DNA of 64,000 nucleotides from Saccharopolyspora elongata (GTDB lineage: Bacteria > Actinomycetota > Actinomycetes > Mycobacteriales > Pseudonocardiaceae), in assembly GCF_004348985.1 (NCBI RefSeq), contig NZ_SMKW01000050.1, forward strand, positions 1-64,000. The letters are read 5' to 3'. Each line of letters begins with the position of its first letter. Within the stretch, counting starts at the first letter, position 1. The notes beneath the pieces were generated by a model that worked only from the letters and a program-made list of their open reading frames with translations, did no database searches and was not told the DNA's origin. A program made the translations under genes and the position numbers. Shown here one piece after another: positions 17,005 to 26,123 of this stretch.

Positions 17005-17620
17005 GCTGCGCTAGGTGGGCTTGTAGATAGGATACTTATCTGCCGTTATCTTGCAGAGTGTGAGATCGGCGGCGACCGTTTACACTCGAATGTCGGCAGG
17101 TTAGTCATCCGTTGAGAGTAAATCGCTACGCTACGAAATGCACAGGAATCAAGCGGGTCCAGCTGCCCTAACCACCGATCGTCATCCGCACTTGGTTAAC
17201 GGTCCCTGGACAGCTCTGGACACCCAGACACCAGCCGTCCTGCCACCTCTGTCAACGGAATTTGCAGGTCATCGAGCATCTCCACCTGTTCCCACCGAGC
17301 TGTCGCAGAACTCGGCTCGGTGAGACAGGTGGGACAAGCCCCACGAACGCAGCTTCTCGCTTTCGTCAGCTGACGCCAGGAAGAACGAGGCGGGTGGATA
17401 GTGTGCAACTCGCCCCTCAGACACAGGCGGGCACTCGCCTGTAACCATGGAGCTTGTCCAAGATCAGCGTCCACCACACTCGATCGGCAGGTGTACCGAT
17501 GGCCAACAACCTATCCAGCTCGCCCGGTCGATGGTCATCGAGGGCCAGACCCAACTCTCTGCGCGATCAGTGCCAAGCGTCCAGCGCACACTGAAACCAC
17601 CCACGCGGGTGAATAGCGGC
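17005..17620. other. No supported gene
   Basis: About 600 bp with short open frames only. None resembles a known protein. It probably represents decayed ends of an integrated element. Confidence 0.4.
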
Positions 17621-17683
17621 TCCTCCCACAATGCGACCCCATTTCGCACCCGCGAAACCGATCCTCCCAAAATCCTCCCAAAA
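17621..17683. repeat. Three TCCTCCCA direct repeats, possible integrase arm sites
   Basis: TCCTCCCA occurs at 17621, 17662 and 17673. The last two belong to tandem 11-bp units ATCCTCCCAAA (17661-17671, 17672-17682). Short direct repeats of this kind close to a tRNA-borne attachment site are typical of arm-type binding sites for tyrosine integrases. The assignment is inferred from position. Confidence 0.4.
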
Positions 17684-17747
17684 ATGCCGAAAAAATCGAG
17701 ACGGCACCCATCGAGACGATCACCCAAGGTCCACATCGGGACTCGAA

Positions 17748-17789
17748 AAGGCCCGCTGACCTGCACTTACGTGCCGATCAGCGGGCCTT
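17748..17789 (-). terminator. Terminator downstream of the tRNA-Pro remnant
   Basis: A perfect 12-bp stem (AAGGCCCGCTGA, 17748-17759, with TCAGCGGGCCTT, 17778-17789) and an 18-nt loop lie 8 bp beyond the tRNA 3' end in its direction of transcription, followed by a short U run (TTTTCG). It matches a native tRNA terminator. Confidence 0.8.
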
Positions 17790-17797
17790 CTCCACGG

Positions 17798-17840
17798 TCG
17801 GGCTGACAGGATTTGAACCTGCGACCCCTTGACCCCCAGT
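17798..17840 (-). tRNA. 3' half of tRNA-Pro(GGG), attachment-site remnant
   Basis: On the minus strand the sequence reads an anticodon loop CTGGGGG (anticodon GGG), stem TCAAG, variable loop GGGTC, T-arm GCAGG-TTCAAAT-CCTGT and acceptor CAGCCCG plus A. This is the 3' half of an actinomycete tRNA-Pro. The 5' half is absent: sequence upstream of the loop (GTGAA) no longer gives the expected CTTGA stem or a D-arm. CCA is not encoded. pSAM2-type elements integrate into the 3' end of tRNA-Pro, so this half with its terminator is best read as an att site. Confidence 0.8.
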
Positions 17841-18001
17841 TCACGAGAGGTCAGCGGCATGCTCAAGCTTGTTCTTCAAGGCCATTTCACAGTGTACTCG
17901 GCAAAGTAAAGGAGTCCGTCAGAACGGCGGCTTGCTCGCCAGCTCCCCGCATGCGCGGGCCAACGATCCGACTCGCTCGGTGGAGCAAGGCATTCGTGAC
18001 A

Positions 18002-20461
18002 TCACCGGGCCTCCGCTGCTCGAGAATCCGGGCTGCGCCTACTTTCATCGGCGAGCGCATTGCGAGACGGGGCCGGCTGCGCGAAGGCGAGGTCATCCGG
18101 CAGCAGGCGGGTCAGGTCGGACATGGCGACCGAGGGCGAGGCCGCCAGGCGCGATGCCTGTTGGTCCACGATCAGTTCGAAGGTCTTCCGCGCCGTTCGC
18201 CCGTTTCCGAACGTGGCGTCCTTGGGCATGTCGTCGAAATACCGCACGAGCAGTTCCGCTGCTCGTTCGTCGAGCTGGTAGTCGTGCCGCGAGCACTGCT
18301 GCCGCACGATGGTCACCAGTTCCTCCGCGGAATAGTTGGAGAACTCGATGGTCCGGCTGAACCGCGATTCCAGGCCCGGGTTGGTGGCCAGGAAGTCCGC
18401 CATCTCACGGGAGTACCCCGCGACGATCACCACCGCCTCGTCGCGGTGGTCCTCCATGAGCTTGACCAGGGTGTCGATCGCTTCGCGCCCGAAGTCCGGG
18501 CCGGTGCCACCCGACTGCGAACTGAGCGTGTACGCCTCGTCGATGAACAGCACGCCACCGATCGCCTCGCGGAACGCCTCCGTCGTCTTGATCGCCGTGC
18601 CACCGACGATCTGAGCGACGAGATCGGCCCTCGCGACCTCCACCAGGTGACCGGACTCGAGCACCCCGAGCTCGGCCAGGATCGCGCCGTAGAGCCGGGC
18701 CACGGTGGTCTTGCCGGTTCCCGGTGCTCCCGCGAAGACCAGATGCCTGCTCATCGGTGGGGCGGAAAGGCCCGCTTCCTCCCGGAGTTTCGCCATCCGG
18801 TTGAGGTTGACCAAGGTTGCCACTTCGCGCTTGACGTTTTCGAGGCCGACCAGAGCCTGGAGCTCCTCCGCAGGCGGCCTCTCAACCGATTTTCCACCGC
18901 CTGGTGCCGCATGTTCTGCCGGGGCAACTGCGGGCACGGCATGCGAAGTGCCGAAGGCGTCCGCGAAGCCGTTGCCGCTGCTTCTGGTGTTCTCGAACGT
19001 GATCGACGTCGATACCACTTGCTGGCGCAGCCCGGCTCCGCCATTGTCCCGCAACGAGCAGTCGCGCACGACGACTTCGCGGTCCGTGGCGACTCGGATG
19101 CCGTCGCCGTCGTTGCCCAGGAGTTCGCAGTCGGTCATGCGCGTCTTCGCCGTGGCAGCGACCTGGATACCGTGGCCGGTGCTTTCCCGGATCCGGCAGC
19201 GGGTCAGCACCCCAGAGGCTCCGTCGGCGAGAAGCACCCCGTCGCCTCCGCAGCCGTGCAGATCGCCGTCCTCTGCGGTGAGCGTCCCGCCGGAGACGGT
19301 GACCCCCGCTCCACCTGCGCCCCGCACGGTGCATCCCCGGAGCAGAACATGCGCATCCGCGGCGAGTTCCAAGCCCGTCCGCTGGGCTCGTTCGACCTCG
19401 AGCGCTTCGAAGCGGACGTCGGCGCCGTGGATCACGATGCCGTTGTGCGCGCATTCGCGGACCATCAACCTCTGCCACACGGACTCCTGCTTGGACGTCA
19501 GCTGGAGACCGCTTTCCCCGCAGGCCCGCACTTCGAGTCCGTCGCATTCCACAGTGGACATGTCTTCGACAATCGCACCAGTACCACCCACATCGGACAT
19601 TCGACAGCTCTGCAACGTTGCCGTCGCCGCACCGGAGAACCGCATGCCGTGCCGTGCACTGCGGCGCACCTCGCAGCCCCGCAGCGCAAGACGACCGGTC
19701 CCCTCCGCGAGGAACGCCTCCGCGGCAGAGTCCTCGACGGTGCATTCGGTGAGCTCGACCGGGCAGGTTGTCTTCAGGAAGAAGCCGATGCCCGCCGTCT
19801 CGCGAACCGATATCCGCCGGAGGACCGCCGTGGCGTGGTCCTCCACCGCTACCGCGGGTTTGTCGCCGCAATCGACTATCCCGGAATCCGCGGCCGTGAA
19901 CTCGGCATTCCCGCTCAGGTAGAAGCCGTTCCCGCCGCTTTTCCGGACGGTGCTGCCGCGCACGTCCAGCAGGCCGCGCTCGGCCACCACGACGGCCGAG
20001 GTACCGAGGTCCTCGAAGGTCGAGTTGTGCACCGCACTCCCGGCCCGTGATGTGACCACCACACCGGCCCCCGCCGGGTTGCTGACATGCGAGTCTCGAA
20101 GCACCAGACTTCCGCTGCCGTGGGCATGAGCCGCAGCCCACGAGTCACCCCGGACCGCGCATTCCACCATCACCAGGCGCCCGGATCCCACCACCACCGG
20201 CGCCTGTTCGGGGTCGCTGCCCCGCAGTTCGATGCCGCTGAGCGCCACCGCGGCCGCCACCTCCAGCACGGCGCCGACATCGGAACTGAACGTCACCGTC
20301 CCCGGGCCGTCCTCGGCCACGATCGTGACGTCCCTGATCAGCACCAGGTTCTCGCGGTAGCGGCCGGGCGCCACGCTGATCGTCGCGCCCTCGGGTGCCG
20401 CGTTGACGGCCTGCAAGACCGTGCGGAAACCACCCGGCACCACCTGGGAAACCGAGATCAT
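18002..20461 (-). CDS. Beta-helix/AAA+ ATPase fusion, EccA/CbbX-like
   Basis: This 819-residue protein has two parts. Residues 1-500 are a right-handed parallel beta-helix, seen as about 20 repeats of roughly 22 residues with G-x-G/G-I and a following Cys or Asp-rich turn (for example GGNGFYLSGNAEF, TGHGIQVAATAKT). Residues 533-790 are a CbbX-type AAA+ ATPase with Walker A GAPGTGKTT (578-586), Walker B GVLFIDEAY (636-644) and an arginine finger in PGLESRFSR (695-703). EccA, the cytosolic ATPase of ESX type VII secretion, has the same AAA+ module but an N-terminal TPR domain, so here the beta-helix may replace the substrate-binding part. The ATG at 20461 follows a GGAGAAGAGG site. The gene lies 45 bp downstream of a large LuxR gene on the same strand. 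Confidence 0.88.
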   Translation of the reverse strand: MISVSQVVPGGFRTVLQAVNAAPEGATISVAPGRYRENLVLIRDVTIVAEDGPGTVTFSSDVGAVLEVAAAVALSGIELRGSDPEQAPVVVGSGRLVMVECAVRGDSWAAAHAHGSGSLVLRDSHVSNPAGAGVVVTSRAGSAVHNSTFEDLGTSAVVVAERGLLDVRGSTVRKSGGNGFYLSGNAEFTAADSGIVDCGDKPAVAVEDHATAVLRRISVRETAGIGFFLKTTCPVELTECTVEDSAAEAFLAEGTGRLALRGCEVRRSARHGMRFSGAATATLQSCRMSDVGGTGAIVEDMSTVECDGLEVRACGESGLQLTSKQESVWQRLMVRECAHNGIVIHGADVRFEALEVERAQRTGLELAADAHVLLRGCTVRGAGGAGVTVSGGTLTAEDGDLHGCGGDGVLLADGASGVLTRCRIRESTGHGIQVAATAKTRMTDCELLGNDGDGIRVATDREVVVRDCSLRDNGGAGLRQQVVSTSITFENTRSSGNGFADAFGTSHAVPAVAPAEHAAPGGGKSVERPPAEELQALVGLENVKREVATLVNLNRMAKLREEAGLSAPPMSRHLVFAGAPGTGKTTVARLYGAILAELGVLESGHLVEVARADLVAQIVGGTAIKTTEAFREAIGGVLFIDEAYTLSSQSGGTGPDFGREAIDTLVKLMEDHRDEAVVIVAGYSREMADFLATNPGLESRFSRTIEFSNYSAEELVTIVRQQCSRHDYQLDERAAELLVRYFDDMPKDATFGNGRTARKTFELIVDQQASRLAASPSVAMSDLTRLLPDDLAFAQPAPSRNALADESRRSPDSRAAEAR

Positions 20462-20506
20462 CTGCGGTCCTCTTCTCCTGCCGCGGCCGGCTCGCGGCGC
20501 GGGTTG

Positions 20507-23083
20507 TCACGCCGTTGTCTCCGTCACTCGCCCCTCCAGCCAGGCGGCGGCCAGCTCGACCCGGGTTCGACAGCCGGTTCGGGCGAAAATCCTGGTCAGG
20601 TGGCTTTCCACGGTCTTCTCGCTGACTTCCAGGACCGCGGCGATCTGCCGGTTGGTGCAGCCGTCGCTGACCAGCTGCGCCACCCTGGCCTCGGTGTGCG
20701 CGAAGGAATCGTCCCTGCTGCGCTGCCTGGGCAGCCATATTCCGCGCCGCCGCATCGCGCCGACCAGGTTCGCGCGACTCCGGGACGAACCGTGACGCTT
20801 GGTCAACGCGTACAGCTCCGCCAACCAGGGCTGCGGGTCCTCGCTGAGATCGCTCAGCAGCAGGCAGGCCCGCGCCACCGACGGCGCGTCCTCGCGCTCC
20901 CGCGCCAGGCGCACGCATTCGACGGTCTTGCCGCGGTCACGCCGGACGAGTCCGTGCGCGAGCAGCACGGCGATGCGCGTCGAACCCGACCGGACCACCT
21001 CGTCGAGTTCCTCCAGCTCGTCGAGCAGGGTCTCGGCCATGTCCTGATCGCCTTCGCGGGTCGAGCAGTCGATCAGCCGGCCGAGGAGCTTCTCCAGCCC
21101 AGACGTGCGTCCCCAGCTGCGGTGTTCGCGGTACTCCCGCCATCCGTGGTGGATCGCTGCCGCGGCCTTGCCCGTACGGTAGCGCAGACCACAGCGCGCC
21201 CAGCTCGCCAGGTGGCCGCCAAGCATCCGGTGCGAAGCTCCCCGCAGCCATTGCGCCGCGCGGCCGAAGTCGCCGGCGTCGGCGCAGATCTCGCCGGCCA
21301 GCACTCGGGAGAGTTGCCTCAACGGGGAGCCGCGACGCCCGAGGTCACGCGCTTCCATCCTCCGCGCGAGCGACAACGCACGTTCCCGGTCTCCCACGTG
21401 GTAGGCCCGCAGCATCCGCTGGTACTCAGCCGCGTCGCTGTGCTCGACGGAGCCGTACCGGATGCCGAGCGCGCTTTCCAGAACAGTGGCGAGATCGCCG
21501 TGCGCGGCTGCATCGCGCAGGTCGTCGGCGGCCATCCTCCGGAGCCTGGGCCAGTTGCTGGTTGCCTGGAGAAACGTCCTGTGGTCGCCGGTGAGCGCTC
21601 CCAACAGCGCGAGGAAGTCGGCAGCCGTGGTGCAGAACGGCGACATCGTTTTGAGCCGGGCTGCCGCCGTACGCCAGTCAGCCCTGGAAACCGGTTTTAG
21701 GAGGGATTCCGCGAAGTCATCTGGCAAGGCCGCCCCAGCAGACCGCAACTGGGCGACCACCTCCGGCAGCAAGTCCGTGCGCCATTCGTGCAACAGCGCA
21801 CCGATCCAAGCCGCCAGGACCTCGTCCAGCGCCTGGCGATCGGGGTGCGTGGGATCAGGTGCTGCCGCGAGGATTTCCGGGAGACACCGACGCAGTTCGG
21901 CGTGGAGATCGTCGAACCTCGCCGCCGCGACCCGCGCCTGAACGTGATCGCGCAACGATCCCAACCATCCCGGATCCCGCGGCGACGGTGCGGTCACCAG
22001 CGCTCGATCCGCCCGGGAGGTCGACCGCGCACGCAGGGCGGCTCGGCATTCGTCGACGAGCCCCTCGTCCGCCACCGCCCGTGCCGCGGCAGCCAGCGCC
22101 GGAACCGCGAACGACACCGAGCTCCCGGATTCGGAGAAGACGAGAATCCCGGCGGCAACCAGTTCGTCCAGCAGCAGACCTGTTTCCCCCAGATCCGCTC
22201 CCACCACGTCTACCAGGTCCGAGAGGTGCTCCAGCTTGAAGGGGCTCCGTGCCGAAAGCATCGCGGCCAACGCATCCTGCTGCAGCGGGCGGACCAACCA
22301 GTGATTCGCGGGTACGGCTATTTCCCCGCCCCGGGTGGTCAGGCACCAGTGCTCGTCGACCACTACCAGCCGTTGGTCGGCCAACATCGCTTGCAGGGTC
22401 TGCAGGACAGTGCCGGGGTTGCGGAACAGCGGCCCCAGTGCCGTGCGCAGCGCATCGACCACCGCAACGTCGAGCGGGAACCGCGGCACTCGCCGGGCGA
22501 GCATGATGCGGACGTCGGCGTCCGAAAGCGGTACGAGTTCTACGGTTTCGGAAACCAGCACGTCCAGCGGAGTGGTGCTACCGCGGCGGGCAGAGAACAC
22601 CACCGCGGCTCCAGCAGAGCAAACCGTCGCGGCGATCGTGGCCAGCACGGTCCTGGAGACGGCATCGGCCCGGTCCACGTCGTCGATGACGGCTACCCCG
22701 CCGCGCTGTCCGCCCACCGCCTCGGCCAGTGCCCGCCCGACCTCGTGGGCGAGCCCCAGCATGCCGACCGTCCGGAACCGGGAACGCAGGCTCGTTGCAG
22801 CAGCGATGCTTTCGAGGAGACGAGGGCTCGCGGTCAGGTCGAACTGCTCCCGGACGGCATCGAGCAGCGCATCCACAGTGCCCAACGGTCGTTCGCCGCA
22901 GGCAGTCGCCTTGACGACGGGAGTGCCGTCCCGAGTCCAGTCCGCGCAAGCCGTGTCCAACAGCGACGTCCTGCCGTCCCCGATGTCACCGCGGACGTCC
23001 ACCACGACGCCCCGGCGAACGTACTCCGCCAGCGCGGCCCGCTCTCCGTCCCGGCCGACGACCGCTCCGCTCTCCCGGATCAT
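20507..23083 (-). CDS. Large ATP-binding LuxR-family regulator (LAL-like)
   Basis: This 858-residue regulator has an N-terminal STAND/AAA-type ATPase region and a C-terminal LuxR helix-turn-helix (EARVAQLVSDGCTNRQIAAV, then LEVSEKTVESHLTRIFART). The P-loop is altered: GDIGDGRT (32-39) has Arg where Lys is expected. The Walker B strand reads GVAVIDDVDRAD. The middle is helical and Ala/Leu/Arg-rich, as in tetratricopeptide-like sensor regions. The ATG at 23083 was chosen over an upstream extension because GGAAGGGG precedes it. It is transcribed toward, and probably with, the beta-helix ATPase, and is divergent from a second regulator of the same type. Signal and targets are unknown. Confidence 0.87.
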   Translation of the reverse strand: MIRESGAVVGRDGERAALAEYVRRGVVVDVRGDIGDGRTSLLDTACADWTRDGTPVVKATACGERPLGTVDALLDAVREQFDLTASPRLLESIAAATSLRSRFRTVGMLGLAHEVGRALAEAVGGQRGGVAVIDDVDRADAVSRTVLATIAATVCSAGAAVVFSARRGSTTPLDVLVSETVELVPLSDADVRIMLARRVPRFPLDVAVVDALRTALGPLFRNPGTVLQTLQAMLADQRLVVVDEHWCLTTRGGEIAVPANHWLVRPLQQDALAAMLSARSPFKLEHLSDLVDVVGADLGETGLLLDELVAAGILVFSESGSSVSFAVPALAAAARAVADEGLVDECRAALRARSTSRADRALVTAPSPRDPGWLGSLRDHVQARVAAARFDDLHAELRRCLPEILAAAPDPTHPDRQALDEVLAAWIGALLHEWRTDLLPEVVAQLRSAGAALPDDFAESLLKPVSRADWRTAAARLKTMSPFCTTAADFLALLGALTGDHRTFLQATSNWPRLRRMAADDLRDAAAHGDLATVLESALGIRYGSVEHSDAAEYQRMLRAYHVGDRERALSLARRMEARDLGRRGSPLRQLSRVLAGEICADAGDFGRAAQWLRGASHRMLGGHLASWARCGLRYRTGKAAAAIHHGWREYREHRSWGRTSGLEKLLGRLIDCSTREGDQDMAETLLDELEELDEVVRSGSTRIAVLLAHGLVRRDRGKTVECVRLAREREDAPSVARACLLLSDLSEDPQPWLAELYALTKRHGSSRSRANLVGAMRRRGIWLPRQRSRDDSFAHTEARVAQLVSDGCTNRQIAAVLEVSEKTVESHLTRIFARTGCRTRVELAAAWLEGRVTETTA

Positions 23084-23195
23084 CGTCCCCTTCCTCCCGC
23101 TCGACGAACCCGCCCACCAACTGCCACCCGGACGTCTCCAGGAGAACGGAATCAGGCGCCTGAACGCGTGGCAACACTCCACGTCTTAATACCCC

Positions 23196-23212
23196 CCGAC
23201 AGCAGGTGTCGG
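23196..23212. promoter_or_regulatory. Inverted repeat between divergent LuxR regulators
   Basis: CCGACA-gcagg-TGTCGG lies midway between the two divergent regulator genes and is a candidate binding site for one of them. No clear promoter elements were seen. Confidence 0.3.
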
Positions 23213-23325
23213 CGGCGAACTGAGATGGACGATGCTTCGGGTAGGGAGAACTCTCGCGACTGCGCGGGTCTCCTCCGGGCTGGCAAGCGCGTGCGTGCTG
23301 TCAACTGGGGAAGGAGTCATCGATC

Positions 23326-26091
23326 GTGCTGGTTGGGTACCCGACGACAGCGAACCGACCGGACCAGGCGCCGGCCGTCCGTTCCGCGGTGACCGACGAA
23401 CGTCCGTCCCTAGTCGGGCGGGACGACCTGGTGCGTGATGTGCTGGACGTAATAGCGGACGACTCCGTGCCGGTCATGGCCTTGCTGGGGACGGCCGGAA
23501 TCGGTAGCTCCGCTCTGCTCGAAGCCTTGAGCGCTCGGGGGCGGCCCGCCAGGTTGGTGCGCTTGCGGTTGGCCGAAGGCGACCGGCTCACCACCTTCTG
23601 CGCCGCGCATCGCCTGCTGGCCTCCGTCGCCTCTGCGCATAGCGGAGCCGTGGCCTCATCCGTGATGACGGCTTTGGCCAAGAGTGGTGGGAGAACAGCC
23701 GGGCAGGCGACGGAACGCCGGCTCGCGGTGGCGATGTCGATGGTGCTGCGCCGGCTCGCTCCGTTGGTGATCCTCGTCGACGACGCGCACTGGGCCGATG
23801 ACGGATCCGCAGAGCTGCTGCCGATCTTGGCTGAGCACCTGGCCGGTGCGGAATGCACGATCGTCACGGCCATGCGCCGCGACCACGCACGTGATGCACG
23901 CTCCCAGGCCCTCGACCGCATGCTCCGCCGCGGTCTCGCCCGTAGCCGGTCGATCCGCCCCTTCACGGCGCAGCAAAGCGCGGCCGCGCTTGCCCGTGTG
24001 CTCGGCGCCGTCCCTGATGCATCGGTGGTCACCGCCCTGCACGACGCCAGCCGCGGCAATCCGGCCCTGCTGCTCGCGAGCGCCGCCGCATGCCGGCAGA
24101 CCGGTGCAATCCGGTTCGTGGACCGGCACGCCGTGCTGCGCCGGGGAAGCAGTGTGCCGCCGGTCAGCATCGATGCGGTGCCCGGTCTGCGGACGACCGA
24201 CGGGTTCCGGTGGCGAGTCATCAAATGCATGGCAACCTACGAAAGCTTAGGCGCGGACGCCGTCGAACTCACCGGTCGAGCGCTCAGCGCGAGCACTGAC
24301 CGCGTGCTGGAAGCCCTCGCGGACCTGGAGGCCGACCGCACGCTCCGACGACCGCGCACCGCGGATCACGAACGACCATCGTGGCGCTTTTCCCTTCCCG
24401 CAGCGCGCGAAGCCGTGCGTGCGGCCGTCGGTCCTTTCGAACGCCGACTGCTCGCATCATCGGCGGTCAACGCACTGCGGACCGGCGACGTCCCGCAGCG
24501 CAACGATGGCGTGCTTGCCGACCTCCTCGTGGAAGCAGGCACTCTCGCGGATCCCGCGCGGTCGATCGGTGAGCTGCTGAGCCACGCCACCGACGAATCC
24601 TTCGACGACGATCCCCGCGTCATGCGGTGGCTGGCCGCCGCAGCTTCACTCGCACCGACGCGCCAGCAGCGAGCGGCCGTGCTGGCCGAGCATTGCGCGG
24701 CCTGCTTTCGTCACGGGAGGATGGCCGAAGCGGAACGCAGTGCGCGGACGGTTTTCGAGTCTGGACCGCCACCGCTTCCAGAGCCGCAATGGATTCTGCT
24801 CGCGCTCCACCGCGTCCTCGCATTGGCCTCGTGCGGCGAGAAATCCGAACTGCAGCGGATCATCGACCTCAGCGTCGACTGGCTTCCGCCGGACCGACGG
24901 CACCGCTGGCTGATTCGCGCGATCGCTTTGTGCTTGCTGAACCGCTGGGCGGAAGCAGGTTCTGAACTTCGGCGGTACCGCTCGCAGTGGACCGAGGTGG
25001 TCCCGTCAGCGGCGTGGTGGGGCCGCTCTTTCGATTTCACCGCAACCATCCTGTGTGGAGCAGAACGCGACAGGGCCGTGCCCCCGCATCACTCGTCATT
25101 GCTCGCGCTGGTAGAAAGTACACCCGCACGGAAAGCAAATGAACCGACGGATTCCGCTGGATGCCGCCTGTCCGATGCCGACCGCTTCCAGGTGCAGTGG
25201 AGCGCCGGGAACTGGGACCAGGCGATGCGGATCGCCCGGAACGGCATCGGCGGTGAACCCGGCGCAGACCCTGTCGGCAGGTTGTTCTTGCACCACGGCG
25301 CGATCCAGGTGCTGACGGCCCAAGGCTGGGTGGGTCGGGCGCGCAACCTGGTCGCGGAAGCCCGGTGCGGCCAGTTGGAGCACGTGCTGGATCACGCCGA
25401 AGCCACTGTGGTGCGGCTGCTCGGCGATGGCGACTCCGCCTACGACCTGCTGCGGTCGGGGCTGCACCGCGCCGAAGCCGAGGCCATCGTGTTCGGCACC
25501 GAAACCCTGCTGGCCGACATGGCATACCACCAAGCCAGGCATGACGAACACGAGCAGGCCGAACGCAGCCTTCGACGGCTCGCTCGAGTCGCGGACGAAC
25601 TGGGCACCGACAAGGCGCGGCTCGAACTCCTCGTCGCCCGTGCCACCGTGCTGGGCGATCCGCGCAGCGCCGAAGCTGCCATCGCGCTGGCGCGCGAACG
25701 TTCGTCCCCGTTCGAGCGGGCAGTGGCGTTCAGCCGGATCGCGCAAACCGGCCTGCGGACGCAGGAACTCTTCTTGGACGCCTACTGCTTGCTAGGGCAG
25801 TTGGGGGCCCTGCTGTGGCGAGCGCGCCTGCGGCGGCACATGCAGGACCACGACGTGAGCGTGCCCGGCCGCAGCGAAACCTTGCGGGAGAACGAACAAC
25901 TGCTGGCGGTGCTCGTGACCGAAGGGCTGAGCAACCGGCAGCTGGCCGCCGTGTTCGGAACCAGTGAAAAAAGCGTGGCGGCAAGGCTTTCCCGCATGTT
26001 CACGAGATCGGGATTCCGCTCCCGCGTCGAGTTGGCAGCAGCGATGCTCACCGGCGACTTCCCGACCGGATCGGGCAACGGGTCGCGGTGA
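23326..26091 (+). CDS. Large ATP-binding LuxR-family regulator (LAL-like), second copy
   Basis: This 921-residue protein shares its architecture with the divergent neighbour. It has an N-terminal ATPase-like region (PSLVGRDDLVRDVLDVI; degenerate P-loop GTAGIGSS, 55-62, without the Lys; Walker B ILVDDAHWADD). A long helical middle follows, then a C-terminal LuxR helix-turn-helix (VTEGLSNRQLAAVFGTSEKS, then VAARLSRMFTRSGFRSRVEL). The two C-termini are clearly paralogous. The GTG at 23326 follows GGGGAAGGAG with an 8-bp spacer. Loss of the P-loop Lys suggests weak or no ATP hydrolysis, so regulation may rest on partner binding. It ends 32 bp from a convergent gene. Confidence 0.87.
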   Translation: MLVGYPTTANRPDQAPAVRSAVTDERPSLVGRDDLVRDVLDVIADDSVPVMALLGTAGIGSSALLEALSARGRPARLVRLRLAEGDRLTTFCAAHRLLASVASAHSGAVASSVMTALAKSGGRTAGQATERRLAVAMSMVLRRLAPLVILVDDAHWADDGSAELLPILAEHLAGAECTIVTAMRRDHARDARSQALDRMLRRGLARSRSIRPFTAQQSAAALARVLGAVPDASVVTALHDASRGNPALLLASAAACRQTGAIRFVDRHAVLRRGSSVPPVSIDAVPGLRTTDGFRWRVIKCMATYESLGADAVELTGRALSASTDRVLEALADLEADRTLRRPRTADHERPSWRFSLPAAREAVRAAVGPFERRLLASSAVNALRTGDVPQRNDGVLADLLVEAGTLADPARSIGELLSHATDESFDDDPRVMRWLAAAASLAPTRQQRAAVLAEHCAACFRHGRMAEAERSARTVFESGPPPLPEPQWILLALHRVLALASCGEKSELQRIIDLSVDWLPPDRRHRWLIRAIALCLLNRWAEAGSELRRYRSQWTEVVPSAAWWGRSFDFTATILCGAERDRAVPPHHSSLLALVESTPARKANEPTDSAGCRLSDADRFQVQWSAGNWDQAMRIARNGIGGEPGADPVGRLFLHHGAIQVLTAQGWVGRARNLVAEARCGQLEHVLDHAEATVVRLLGDGDSAYDLLRSGLHRAEAEAIVFGTETLLADMAYHQARHDEHEQAERSLRRLARVADELGTDKARLELLVARATVLGDPRSAEAAIALARERSSPFERAVAFSRIAQTGLRTQELFLDAYCLLGQLGALLWRARLRRHMQDHDVSVPGRSETLRENEQLLAVLVTEGLSNRQLAAVFGTSEKSVAARLSRMFTRSGFRSRVELAAAMLTGDFPTGSGNGSR

Positions 26092-26123
26092 ACTGGATTC
26101 GCCGCGCCCGCCACCCGTCCGCC

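Noticed and set aside
18002..23392. Long plus-strand open frames (745, 537 and 534 codons) opposite the ATPase and LuxR genes
   Set aside because: Compositional shadows rich in Arg, Gly and Pro with no domain; the minus-strand genes have Walker and helix-turn-helix motifs.
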